Positions 55,689 to 63,486 of a stretch of 64,000 nt of DNA are shown here, piece after piece. The stretch's first letter is position 1. The number at the start of each line of letters is the position of its first letter. The notes below the pieces were generated by a model. That model ran no database searches. It saw only the letters and a list, made by a program, of their open reading frames with translations, and had not been told where the DNA came from. Position numbers and translations under genes: made by a program. Origin of the DNA: WHSW01 sp963729075 (GTDB lineage: Bacteria; Actinomycetota; Thermoleophilia; Solirubrobacterales; 70-9); assembly GCA_963729075.1 (NCBI GenBank), contig CAVSMU010000008.1, positions 186,001 to 250,000 on the forward strand, given 5' to 3'.

Positions 55689-57101
55689 TCACTCGAGGAC
55701 CGTAGCGACTTCGACCGCGCCTACGTCGGCGTCGGCACGTAGCGCTCCGTGCCAGCTCGCTCTCGGCGCCGCAGCCCGCAGCGGCTGTGGGGCGCGCTCG
55801 GGGCGCAGACGCCATAGAGCCACGACGATGCAGATCGCGATCGCCACGAGGTGGGTCCGGTAGCGGAAGCCGGTGCCCGCGTTGCCCGTGCTGAGCGCGT
55901 AGGCGCAGAGCAGGAAGAACCCAAGGTAGATCAGCGGCCCGGCACGCTTGAAGATCTCGCCGCGCCTGCGCACCATTGCCGTAACGAGGAACCACAGCAA
56001 CGCGAGCGTGATGAACCCTCCGATCGCCCCCAGCCGTTGGCTCGAATTGCCGAGCTGCCATACGAAGGGCTTGAAGGTGATGTCGAACATGCGGGTGGGC
56101 AGGTTGGTGATGATCGCTTCGCGGGTGGAGAAGTCGACCGACTCGAGCGCCAGGTTCGCGTCGTCGTCGGCATTTGCGTCCTGCGACGCCTGGACGTTCT
56201 CCTCCAGGCTCTCGTCCGACGACGCCTCGAGCACGGTCGGGGTGGAGATGACGACGAAGGCGGCGACGATCAGCGATCAGCGCCAGCGACGTCGCCTCGT
56301 TCTTGCGCGCTACTTCCCAGGCTGGCGTGCACGGAGATGACGACCGAGGCCGCGATCAAGAACCAGCCGGCATAGGGGCGGGTCGCGACTCCCACCAGGC
56401 AGCCCGCGACCATGATCGGAAACGAGGTGAACTCGCCGCGGTTCCAGAGCCGGGCCCCGCCGAAGGCGACCAGGCCCTCCGCCAGGAACATCGGCGACTC
56501 CTTGTGCAGGAGGCTGGAGAAGAAGATCCCGCTCGGCTCGAAGGCGAGGATCCAGGCGGCGATCACCGCGGCCCTGGGACCGGCCAGCTCGTAGACCGCG
56601 GTTACGAGCAGGAGGATCCCGGCGACCGCGAGGCCGATCTCGGTGATGCGAAGCGCGAAGTCGGGGGCGTCGAAGGCCCAGAGTTGTGCGGCGAGCAACC
56701 ACTCGTGCAGCGTTTCGGTCAGGGACGTGACTCCACTCCCGCGAGCCGAAACCGGAGTTCACGACCTCCCTTGCGTTGCCCAGGAAGGTGAGCTCGTCGC
56801 CGCCCCGCAGCTCCGAGGCGATCGAGGTGAGCGAGACGCCCGCCGCGGCCAGCACCCGAAGACCGACGGCGATCGCGATCGGCCACCCGATCGCGAGCCC
56901 CGGGCGGCCGCGGACGAGGGTCCGCATGAGGAAATACAGGGCCAAGCCGACCAGCAGGAGCATCATCGCCCCCACCAGGTAGTCATGGATCTGCGAGTCG
57001 CCTATCGCGGGTATGGTGAATTCGAGTTTGGGTCCGACCGGCCGTGCGCCCGCCGCGTCCGCGATGCTAACGGTAATCCCGAACTGCCCACCAGGCAAAT
57101 G
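55689..57101 (-). CDS. Polytopic membrane protein, glycan polymerase/transferase-like (frameshifted)
   Basis: About 470 residues with roughly ten helices, for example LVGAMMLLLVGLALYFLMRT, LAIGWPIAIAVGLRVLAAAG, ITEIGLAVAGILLLVTAVYE, RAAVIAAWILAFEPSGIFF and LIYLGFFLLCAYALSTGN. The charged loop SLLHKESPMFLAEGLVAFGG resembles that in EpsG/Wzy-like and GT39-like proteins. Shifts lie near 56735 and 56270. The start is uncertain: TTG about 57101 lies inside the divergent sigma-factor gene. Its 3' end is duplicated at 50.6 kb. Possible roles are repeat-unit polymerisation or lipid-linked sugar transfer. Confidence 0.6.
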
Positions 57102-57677
57102 AGCGACGCCTTCACCCGCAGATACAGAGACCACATCCCGGACGTCTACGGCTACTTCGCCTACCGGCTGGGGTCGCGAGCCGAGGCCGAGCGGCTCACC
57201 CAGGCGACCTTCGAGCGCGCCTTCCGCGAGCGCACCGGGTTCGGGTCGGACCGAACCGAGACCAGCGTTCGCCTGCTGACGATCGCCCGGGAGACCGGCC
57301 GGGGCGCCAAGTCCGTCGACGGCTCAGACGGCGACGACCTCGGCATCGAGACGGACCTGGCCGCAGCGCTCGAGCGGCTCGAGCGGCTCGAGCGTGCCGT
57401 GATCGCGTTGCGCTATGGCGCCGGCCTCGCGTCCCCGGAGATCGCCCGCGTCCTCGGCGTCAGCGAGGATCGGGTTCGCCGGGCGCAGTCGCGCGGCCTT
57501 CGGCGCCTGCGGACCGAGCTGGAGTCCGCGCAGCGGCAGCGGGCAAGCGACCCGACCGAGGCTCGATCAGTGCCCGCCGGGGGCCCCGGCGGCGACCATG
57601 AGGGCGGCGACGACGAGCAGCGCGAGCCCGAGGGCGAGGCAGACCGCGGTCCCGAGCCCCCAGCGCGTCGGGCCTGA
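57098..57677 (+). CDS. ECF-like RNA polymerase sigma factor
   Basis: About 192 residues from ATG 57098. Region 2 reads YRDHIPDVYGYFAYRLGSRA with EAERLTQATFERAFRER, and region 4 LERAVIALRYGAGLASPEIA with VSEDRVRRAQSRGLRRLRTE, a standard sigma-70 HTH. The last 40 residues are Gly/Glu/Pro-rich and overlap a convergent small membrane-protein gene. Its start lies within the divergent membrane gene's N-terminus. Control of this glycan locus is a reasonable guess. A cognate anti-sigma would be expected nearby. Confidence 0.8.
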
Positions 57678-57869
57678 GGGGCGCGGTCGGTCGTAGTCGG
57701 ACGCATCGAGCTCGCCGATCCGGCCCTCGAGCCGGGCGACGAAGGCCGGTGCCGGGGCCGGCCGCTCGTCGCTGAGCCGCGCCGCGGTCAGTTCCAGGGC
57801 CCGCAGCTGCCTGCGCAGCATGTGGGGCTCGAGGTCTCGGATCTCGCGCTCGTGCGGGCTCTTGTTCAT
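57567..57869 (-). CDS. Small single-helix membrane protein, possible anti-sigma partner
   Basis: 100 residues from ATG 57869 (MNKSPHEREIRDLEPHMLRR), with a helical cytosolic part (about 1-70) and one C-terminal helix (LGTAVCLALGLALLVVAALM). Family unknown. Its 3' end overlaps the convergent sigma-factor gene by about 110 bp. Membrane-anchored helical proteins beside ECF sigma genes often act as anti-sigma factors, but the usual zinc H-x3-C-x2-C motif is absent, so that role is only a suggestion. It is the last gene of a minus-strand run with the glycosyltransferase. Confidence 0.6.
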   Translation of the reverse strand: MNKSPHEREIRDLEPHMLRRQLRALELTAARLSDERPAPAPAFVARLEGRIGELDASDYDRPRPSGPTRWGLGTAVCLALGLALLVVAALMVAAGAPGGH

Positions 57870-57909
57870 GGGATCGCTGCGCGGCGCCTGACGCGCCGTG
57901 GCCTGGGCC

Positions 57910-59091
57910 TCATTCTGCCAGCGGGCGGCGAGGAGCCAGCAGCTCGCCGTAGAGCGAGTCGATGTCGGCGACGAGGCGCGAGACGGGATAGCGGCGAAGG
58001 GCCCGCTCACGCGCCGCTTCCCCGAGCCGGGCCCGCAGGTCGCCGTCGGACCCCAGGCGCCGCAGCGCCGCCGCCGCCGCCTCGGGATCGTCCGGGGGAA
58101 CGAGGAGGCCCGTGTCGGGCGTCACGACCTCCGGAACGCCGCCGACCCGCGTCGCCACCGCGGGACAGCCCGCCGCGGCGGCCTCGATCAGCGAGACCGG
58201 CGTGCCCTCGTTGGCCGAGGTGAGCACGGCGATGTCGGCGGCGGAGGCGATCGTGGTCAGGTCGCGCCGATAACCGAGGAAGCGGACTCGGTCTGCGATA
58301 CCGAGCTCGCGGGAGAGCTCCTGCAGGCGCGGCCTGATCTCGCCGTCGCCGACCACGAGCAACCGCAACGGGCCGGCGTCCCTGGCCAGGGCCAGGGCGC
58401 GGAGCAGCACGTCCACGCGCTTGATCGGCACAACCCGGCCGACGAAGCTCAAGACGACGTCGTCGTCGCCGATCCCGAGGCCGCGACGCAGCTCGCGGCC
58501 CGGGGCTGGATCCAGGGTCGCGAAGGGCTCCAGATCGAGCCCCAGCGGGATGACCTGGAAGCGATCGCGGCCCGCGACCCCGAGCCTGACCAGGTCGTCG
58601 ACGGTCGCCTCGCTGACGCCGAGGAGGCGATCGCTAACGCGGGCGAGCCCGGTCTCGAACGACCGATACAGCCGGCTCTTAGCCGGACCGAAGTAGCCCT
58701 CGAGCACGTGCCCGTGGTAGGTGTGGACGATGACTGGGCGCGGCCGCAGGGCGGTAAGCGCCGCCAGCCGCGCGAGAAAGCCGGCCTTCGCCATGTGGGT
58801 ATGCACGACGTGGGGGCGAAAGCGACGGGCGATGGCGACGATCCGCGCCAGGGCGGTGGCGTCGAGCCGTGGGCGAGGGGGCTGGCTGAGGCTGGGCAAG
58901 AACTCCGCGCGGGCCCCCTCGCGTCGGGCGAGGTCGGCCATCGACTCTTCGCCGGGCGCGACCGAGCCGTGGACGAGGAGGGTCTCGTAGCGGTCCGGAT
59001 CGAGGCGCCGCCCGCTGAGCAGCGCCGCCTGCTGGGCGGGCCCGCCCAGGTTCATCCTGGCGATGACCCGGAGGACGCGGACGCGGGTCAG
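57910..59091 (-). CDS. Family 4 glycosyltransferase
   Basis: About 393 residues, intact. It has VRVLRVIARMNLGGPAQQAA, HTHMAKAGFLARLAAL, VHTYHGHVLEGYF, SEATVDDLVRLGV, LSFVGRVVPIKRVDVLLRAL (donor-site Lys), and SANEGTPVSLIEAAAAGCPAVA. The first beta-strand VRVLRVIARMN begins a few codons after CTG 59091, and no ATG/GTG/TTG is available before it. That CTG overlaps the upstream stop as CTGA, mirroring the ATGA/GTGA overlaps seen elsewhere in this window, so it is the probable start. Confidence 0.87.
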   Translation of the reverse strand: MTRVRVLRVIARMNLGGPAQQAALLSGRRLDPDRYETLLVHGSVAPGEESMADLARREGARAEFLPSLSQPPRPRLDATALARIVAIARRFRPHVVHTHMAKAGFLARLAALTALRPRPVIVHTYHGHVLEGYFGPAKSRLYRSFETGLARVSDRLLGVSEATVDDLVRLGVAGRDRFQVIPLGLDLEPFATLDPAPGRELRRGLGIGDDDVVLSFVGRVVPIKRVDVLLRALALARDAGPLRLLVVGDGEIRPRLQELSRELGIADRVRFLGYRRDLTTIASAADIAVLTSANEGTPVSLIEAAAAGCPAVATRVGGVPEVVTPDTGLLVPPDDPEAAAAALRRLGSDGDLRARLGEAARERALRRYPVSRLVADIDSLYGELLAPRRPLAE

Positions 59092-60071
59092 GCGGCCACG
59101 CGTACCCGGGTCGCCGCCGTCTCGCAGGCGATCACGTCGTCGATCGCGTCGTCGACCGAGCGCCGCGGCCTCCAGCCGATCAGGCGCTCGATCGCCGAGC
59201 AGTCCGGCCGGCGGTTTCCGAGCTCCTCGAAGCCACCGGAATAGGCCTCCTCGTAGGGGACCAGGCTGATCCTCGAGCTCGAGCCCGTGCGCTCGAGGAC
59301 CCGCGTGGCGAGGTCGAGGATCGTCGTCTGGTCGCTTGACCCGACGTTGTAGACATTGCCGATCGCCGCGTCGGTGTCGATCAGGTCGACGAGCGCGTCG
59401 ACGGTGTCGCGGACGTGAGTGAAGCAGCGCGACTGGCTGCCGTCTCCGTACACCGTCAGATCGTCGCCGACGAGCGCCTGGCGCACCAACCGGGGGAGAA
59501 CCATCCCGTAGGCGCTCGCCTGCCGCGGGCCGACCGCGTTGAAGAGGCGCGCGACCGTCATCCTCGCGCCGTGCTCGCGCGTGTACTCGTGAGCGAGGAT
59601 CTCCCCGAACGCCTTCGTGGTCGCATACGACCACCGCGAGACCGCCGGCGAACCGACGATCCGGTCGTCGTGCTCGTGCAGCGGGCGCCCGTTGCACTTG
59701 CCGTAGACCTCCGACGTCGATGTGAACAGGAGCCTCGTGCGGTGGCGGGCGCCGGCGGCCATCACCACGTCGGTCGCCCGCACGTTGCGCAGCGTGCAGT
59801 CGAGCGGCCGCTCGACGATCAGCTTCACCCCGACCGACGAGGCCAGGTGGAAGCATGTGTCGGCGCTCGCGATCAGCTCGTCGACCACCGCCGGGTCGTC
59901 GGCCGACTCGGCGATCAGGCGCGCCCGCCCGCCGGCGAGCAGGCCCTCCACGTTCTCGATGCTCCCGGTGCTGAGGTCGTCGAGGAGCGTCACCTCGTCG
60001 CCTCTCCCGGCCAATTTGTCCGCAAGATGCGAGCCGACGAAGCCCGCCCCGCCAGTAATCAGATGCCGCAA
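59088..60071 (-). CDS. NAD-dependent epimerase/dehydratase (extended SDR)
   Basis: 327 residues, intact. Rossmann motif MRHLITGGAGFVGSHLADKL (about 1-20), HLASSVGVKLIVERPLDCTL (about 75), STSEVYGKC (about 118), and YATTKAFGE (Y-x-x-x-K, about 150). Similar proteins include UDP-glucuronate decarboxylases and nucleotide-sugar 4-epimerases or 4,6-dehydratases; I cannot choose between them. An upstream GGAGGTTGGAG supports ATG 60071. It is coupled to the GT4 gene by the CTGA overlap. Confidence 0.85.
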   Translation of the reverse strand: MRHLITGGAGFVGSHLADKLAGRGDEVTLLDDLSTGSIENVEGLLAGGRARLIAESADDPAVVDELIASADTCFHLASSVGVKLIVERPLDCTLRNVRATDVVMAAGARHRTRLLFTSTSEVYGKCNGRPLHEHDDRIVGSPAVSRWSYATTKAFGEILAHEYTREHGARMTVARLFNAVGPRQASAYGMVLPRLVRQALVGDDLTVYGDGSQSRCFTHVRDTVDALVDLIDTDAAIGNVYNVGSSDQTTILDLATRVLERTGSSSRISLVPYEEAYSGGFEELGNRRPDCSAIERLIGWRPRRSVDDAIDDVIACETAATRVRVAA

Positions 60072-60179
60072 CTTAGAACTCCAACCTCCCGGGCCTCCTG
60101 CACGACCCCTTATGCGATCCGTCGCAGTGCTGGGCCTATATCGATTGGTGGCTACGCTATCCGCTCCGCGGTGTCCCCG

Positions 60180-61124
60180 TCAAGGGGGATGCGCCACCAC
60201 GGTTGCCGATCGCAGCGACTCCACGGTCCTCGCCAACCCTTCGCGCAGTCCGATAGCGGGCTCGTAGCCCAAGGCGTCGCGCGCCCGGGAGATGTCGGCG
60301 AGCGAATTCCGCACGTCTCCCGGCCGCGGCTCGCCGTAGTCCGCCTCGGCGTCGACGCCGATGATCCCCCGTAGCTCCTCCAGCAGCGCGTTCAGCGTGA
60401 TCGTCTCGCCGCAGGCGATGTTGAAGGTCTCTCCCGCGACGCCGTCGCGCTCGGCGGCGAGCAGGTTCGCGGCGACGGCATTGTCGACATAGGTGAAGTC
60501 ACGCGACTGCTCGCCGTCTCCGTGGACCTGCGGGGGGCGCCCCGTGAGCATCGCGGTGATGAACCGAGGGATCACGGCCGCATACTCGGAGAGCGGGTCC
60601 TGGCGCGGCCCGAAGACGTTGAAGTAGCGCAGCGAGACCGTCTGGAGGCCGAAGACCTCGAAGAAGGCCCGGCAGTAGCCCTCGGCCGCCAGCTTGCCGA
60701 CCGCGTAGGGGGAGATCGGCAGCGCGGGCGCCTGCTCGCGGGCCGGCAGCTCGCGATTCGCGCCGTAGGTCGACGACGACGAGGCGAAGACGACCCTGCG
60801 GACCCCCTCGTCGCGCGCCGCGAGCAGCACGTTGAGCGTCCCGGTCACGTTCGCCTCGTGGCTGGTCAGCGGGTCGCGGACCGAGCGCGGCACCGACGGC
60901 ACGGCGGCCTGGTGAAAGACCAGCTCGCAGTCGCGCACGCAGCGGTGGACCTGCTCGTAGCTGCGAACGTCGCCCTCGACGAACTCGATCTCCTCGGGCA
61001 GCGAGAGCAGGTTCTCGCGCCTGCCGGTGGCGAAGTTGTCGAGCACCCGAACGCGGTGGCCCTCGCGGCAGAGCCGCTCGGCGAGGTGCGAGCCGATGAA
61101 GCCGGCGCCACCCGTCACCAGCAC
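60180..61124 (-). CDS. UDP-sugar 4-epimerase-like extended SDR (WbpP-like)
   Basis: About 315 residues. MLVTGGAGFIGSHLAERLCR (about 1-20), HQAAVPSVPRSVRDPLTSHE (about 70), SSSSTYGANRE (about 115), YAVGKLAAEGYCRAFFEVFG (Y-x-x-x-K, about 138), and FTYVDNAVAANLLAAE. This pattern fits UDP-GlcNAc/GalNAc 4-epimerases such as WbpP. GTG 61124 is the open start. A one-base shift just upstream would add MSSAGL and place the start at ATG 61146. It precedes the other epimerase by 108 bp on the same strand. Confidence 0.85.
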   Translation of the reverse strand: MLVTGGAGFIGSHLAERLCREGHRVRVLDNFATGRRENLLSLPEEIEFVEGDVRSYEQVHRCVRDCELVFHQAAVPSVPRSVRDPLTSHEANVTGTLNVLLAARDEGVRRVVFASSSSTYGANRELPAREQAPALPISPYAVGKLAAEGYCRAFFEVFGLQTVSLRYFNVFGPRQDPLSEYAAVIPRFITAMLTGRPPQVHGDGEQSRDFTYVDNAVAANLLAAERDGVAGETFNIACGETITLNALLEELRGIIGVDAEADYGEPRPGDVRNSLADISRARDALGYEPAIGLREGLARTVESLRSATVVAHPP

Positions 61125-61229
61125 CCTCGAGTCCCGCCGAGCTCATCGCGGCGACTCTACCCGAGCGCCGCTCCGGTCGAGCCGGTTCCGAACGGGCGGC
61201 CGCCGGTTGTCGGATGATCGAGCTCAGGG

Positions 61230-61258
61230 TTGACTTCCGCCGAGCGCGCGGTTAGGGT
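61230..61258 (+). promoter_or_regulatory. Promoter P1 of tandem pair upstream of PqqD-domain gene
   Basis: TTGACT (61230-61235), 17-bp spacer, TAGGGT (61253-61258). The whole block from TTGACTTC to GCGCGGTTAGGGT recurs 71 bp downstream. The -35 is near consensus; the -10 keeps T-A----T. Confidence 0.6.
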
Positions 61259-61300
61259 GCGACTCAGTAGGCGGTGACTGCACGCGCGGTGAGGGACAGG

Positions 61301-61329
61301 TTGACTTCAGCGGTCTGCGCGGTTAGGGT
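61301..61329 (+). promoter_or_regulatory. Promoter P2 of tandem pair upstream of PqqD-domain gene
   Basis: TTGACT (61301-61306), 17-bp spacer, TAGGGT (61324-61329), nearly the same as P1, including the shared TTGACTTC and GCGCGGTTAGGGT, while the spacer middle differs. This suggests two sites for the same sigma factor or activator. The GTG start follows at 61386 with GGAGG at 61376. Confidence 0.62.
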
Positions 61330-61385
61330 CGTGCCGACGTTAAAGGGGCAGCGGTAATGAACTCGGGCATCCGACGGAGGTAAAG

Positions 61386-62459
61386 GTGGCTTTGTTTCAG
61401 CGGAAATCGAGGGAGTACATGGCGATGCCCGTGCAGAAGCCGCGTGCCCGCACCGACGATCTGGTGATCGAGGAGGTCGACGACGAGCTCCTCGTCTATG
61501 ACTCCACGAACAAGCGCGGCCACTGCCTTAGCGCGACCGCGGCACGCGTGTGGCGCGCCTGCGATGGCTACAGCGACGTAAGCGCGCTCTCCGAAGCGCT
61601 CGAGCTGGACGCGGAGGTGGTCAGCCAGGCGCTGGACGAGCTGGATGCGCTCGAGCTGCTCGACACCCAAGGGATGAAGGTGGTTCAGGCCGGCTCCGGG
61701 AACGGGGACGGGCTCACCCGCCGACAGCTGGCCGGGAGGTCGGCGAGGGTCGGCGCCGGGCTCGCCGCGGCCCCGCTGGTCTACTCGATCAACGTCAGCT
61801 CGGCCATGGCCCTGGCGACGCCGACTCCGTTCCAGTGCGCGCTCTTCACGACCAAGAGCTGCGGCACAAGCCGGGTGCGGAGCCATCGACAGGCTGCTGC
61901 TGCTGCTGCCAGGGTGGCGGCGCCTGCAAGATCTGCGGCGCGACCGCCTTCTGCAACCCGACGACCCCGCAGCCGTGCGCCCCGCTGCAGGGCGGCGGCG
62001 TTCGGCACCAACTGCTCCGTCGCATCGGGCGATGAAGTTCCCGGCCGACGCCGCGCGGCTGCTGCGCGCGTCAACGGGCTGCAGATGACTGACGGTTGCG
62101 GATGCGGCTTCGGCGCCGGACTGCGCGGGCTGCTGCAACCAGAACACCGGTGTCGACTTGCACGCCGGGCCGCGACTGGCAATCCCGACTGCTTCCCGTG
62201 CTGCAACGGCGAGCCGTGCTCCAGCCCACGGTCTCCGACGCTTGGCTGCTGCAAGTCCGCGACCGTCAACTGCTGCGACGCGCCGGCGCTCACGCCGGCC
62301 GAGGCCGGCATGCTGCAACGCGTCGTCCCAGAGCGATCGACTGCTGCGGCCCCGCGACCCGCACCCGCGCCTGCTGCACCGCCGCCGGCGGCTGCAGCGT
62401 CACTGGCCCTGACGGGCGGCGTCAGCGGACCCGGCCCGCGCGCCTGCGCGCGCGCCTGA
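61386..62459 (+). CDS. PqqD-like domain fused to Tat-like signal and cysteine-rich tail (frameshifted)
   Basis: N-terminus from GTG 61386 (GGAGG ribosome-binding site 6 bases upstream). Residues about 20-100 form a PqqD/RRE-like domain (LVIEEVDDELLVYDSTNKRG, LSATAARVWRACDGYSDVSA). About 115-145 hold TRRQLAGR followed by VGAGLAAAPLVYSINVSS, a Tat-like signal. The rest, across shifts near 61875, 62000, 62120, 62175 and 62330, has about 30 cysteines: GCCCCCQGGGACKICGATAF, MTDGCGCGFG, DCAGCCNQNTG, NPDCFPCCNGEPC, GCCKSATVNCCD, IDCCGPATRTRACCTAAGGC. The end is uncertain (62412, 62459 or 62512 by frame). Likely an exported disulfide-rich or metal-binding protein; the PqqD part may recruit a maturation enzyme. 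Confidence 0.7.
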   Translation: MALFQRKSREYMAMPVQKPRARTDDLVIEEVDDELLVYDSTNKRGHCLSATAARVWRACDGYSDVSALSEALELDAEVVSQALDELDALELLDTQGMKVVQAGSGNGDGLTRRQLAGRSARVGAGLAAAPLVYSINVSSAMALATPTPFQCALFTTKSCGTSRVRSHRQAAAAAARVAAPARSAARPPSATRRPRSRAPRCRAAAFGTNCSVASGDEVPGRRRAAAARVNGLQMTDGCGCGFGAGLRGLLQPEHRCRLARRAATGNPDCFPCCNGEPCSSPRSPTLGCCKSATVNCCDAPALTPAEAGMLQRVVPERSTAAAPRPAPAPAAPPPAAAASLALTGGVSGPGPRACARA

Positions 62460-63486
62460 ATCGCCACGCGCGGGCGGCCCAGCCGGGCGCCCGCGCCAGA
62501 TGGGCTGCGTAGGCGGCGATGAGACGCAGTCCGCCCTGCCGGGCCCACGGATGCTGGTGCATGATCCACGCTCGACTCGGCAGCAGTGAGCGGCGCAGGA
62601 TGCGCAGCCGTTCGCGCACGCCGTCGGCGTCTGCGAGCGCCTGGACGTGAAACGTTCCGCGTGGCCGCGCTGCCGGTGCCGAATCTTCCAATCCAGCTCG
62701 GCCGTGGACGGCAGCCCGAGGCGCTCGCGCCACCGCCGCACCCGCTGGCAGCAGGCGAAGGCCCGCCGCGAATGCCTGGGTCGCGTCGATCTCCTGGGCG
62801 AGCTACGCGGCAGAGTCCCAGACGTCGGCCGGCCAGCGCTCGAGCGCGAGCGCGAGCTCATCGAACATGCCGTTCGATACGCCGGGCCGTGCTGGGCGGC
62901 GTGCATGGCCAGGTGCATCGCCTGCCCGGCCCGGTCGAGGACCGCCGCGCGCCGACCGCCGATCTCGATCCACGTACGGCGCGCCGCGAGCGCCTCCCAT
63001 GCGCTTCGCCGGCGTCGCCCGGCGCCGGGTAGCCAGCGGTGCAGGTCGATCATCGACTGATCGTCGACCCCGGCGTAGCCCGTATCCACGTGTGCGCGTG
63101 CACAACGCCGCCGATGTCGTCGATCCCCGGTCGCGCTGCTCGCGTTCGCGTAGCCCAGCCCCCTGAGCGCCGCTTCGGCGGCGTCGAGATCGGCTCGGCG
63201 CGACGAGGAGGTCGATGTCCGAATAGCTCCCGCTGCTCGCCGGCCCGGTAGAGCAGCGTGGCAAGCGCCCGACCCTTCAGCAGCAGCGCCTCGACGCCGG
63301 CCGCCTCGAACGCGGCGAGCACCTGTGCCGCGCGGCGTCGAGGGTCCGGTGCTGACACCGCTGAGCGGGGCGGTGAAGCGCGCCGCGAACTCGTGCAGGG
63401 CGTCGAGGCGAGCGGCAGCGGCCGGCGCTCCTGTCTCTGGCTCCACGCGAGCCGCGGGCGCTTTGCTACGCGGTTGAGCCTTCCAT
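62422..63486 (-). CDS. NTP_transf_5-like nucleotidyltransferase (several frameshifts)
   Basis: About 350 residues, split over all three frames. Pieces in order are QVLAAFEAAGVEALLLKGRA, SYSDIDLLVAPS (the D-x-D metal site), EAALRGLGYANAS, MIDLHRWLPGAG, RTWIEIGGRRAAVLDRAGQ, MHLAMHAAQHGPAY, FDELALALERWPADVWDSAA, WKIRHRQRGH and RERLRILRRSLLPSRAWIMH, to a TAG at 62422. Uncharacterised nucleotidyltransferases of this family are often found in lasso-peptide and other RiPP loci. It converges with the PqqD/Cys-rich gene, almost touching it, and follows the redoxin on the same strand. The N-terminus near 63486 is uncertain. Confidence 0.7.

Noticed and set aside
61892..61910. CTG/TGC trinucleotide repeat resembling a microsatellite
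   Set aside because: Explained by five consecutive Cys codons in the cysteine-rich tail.
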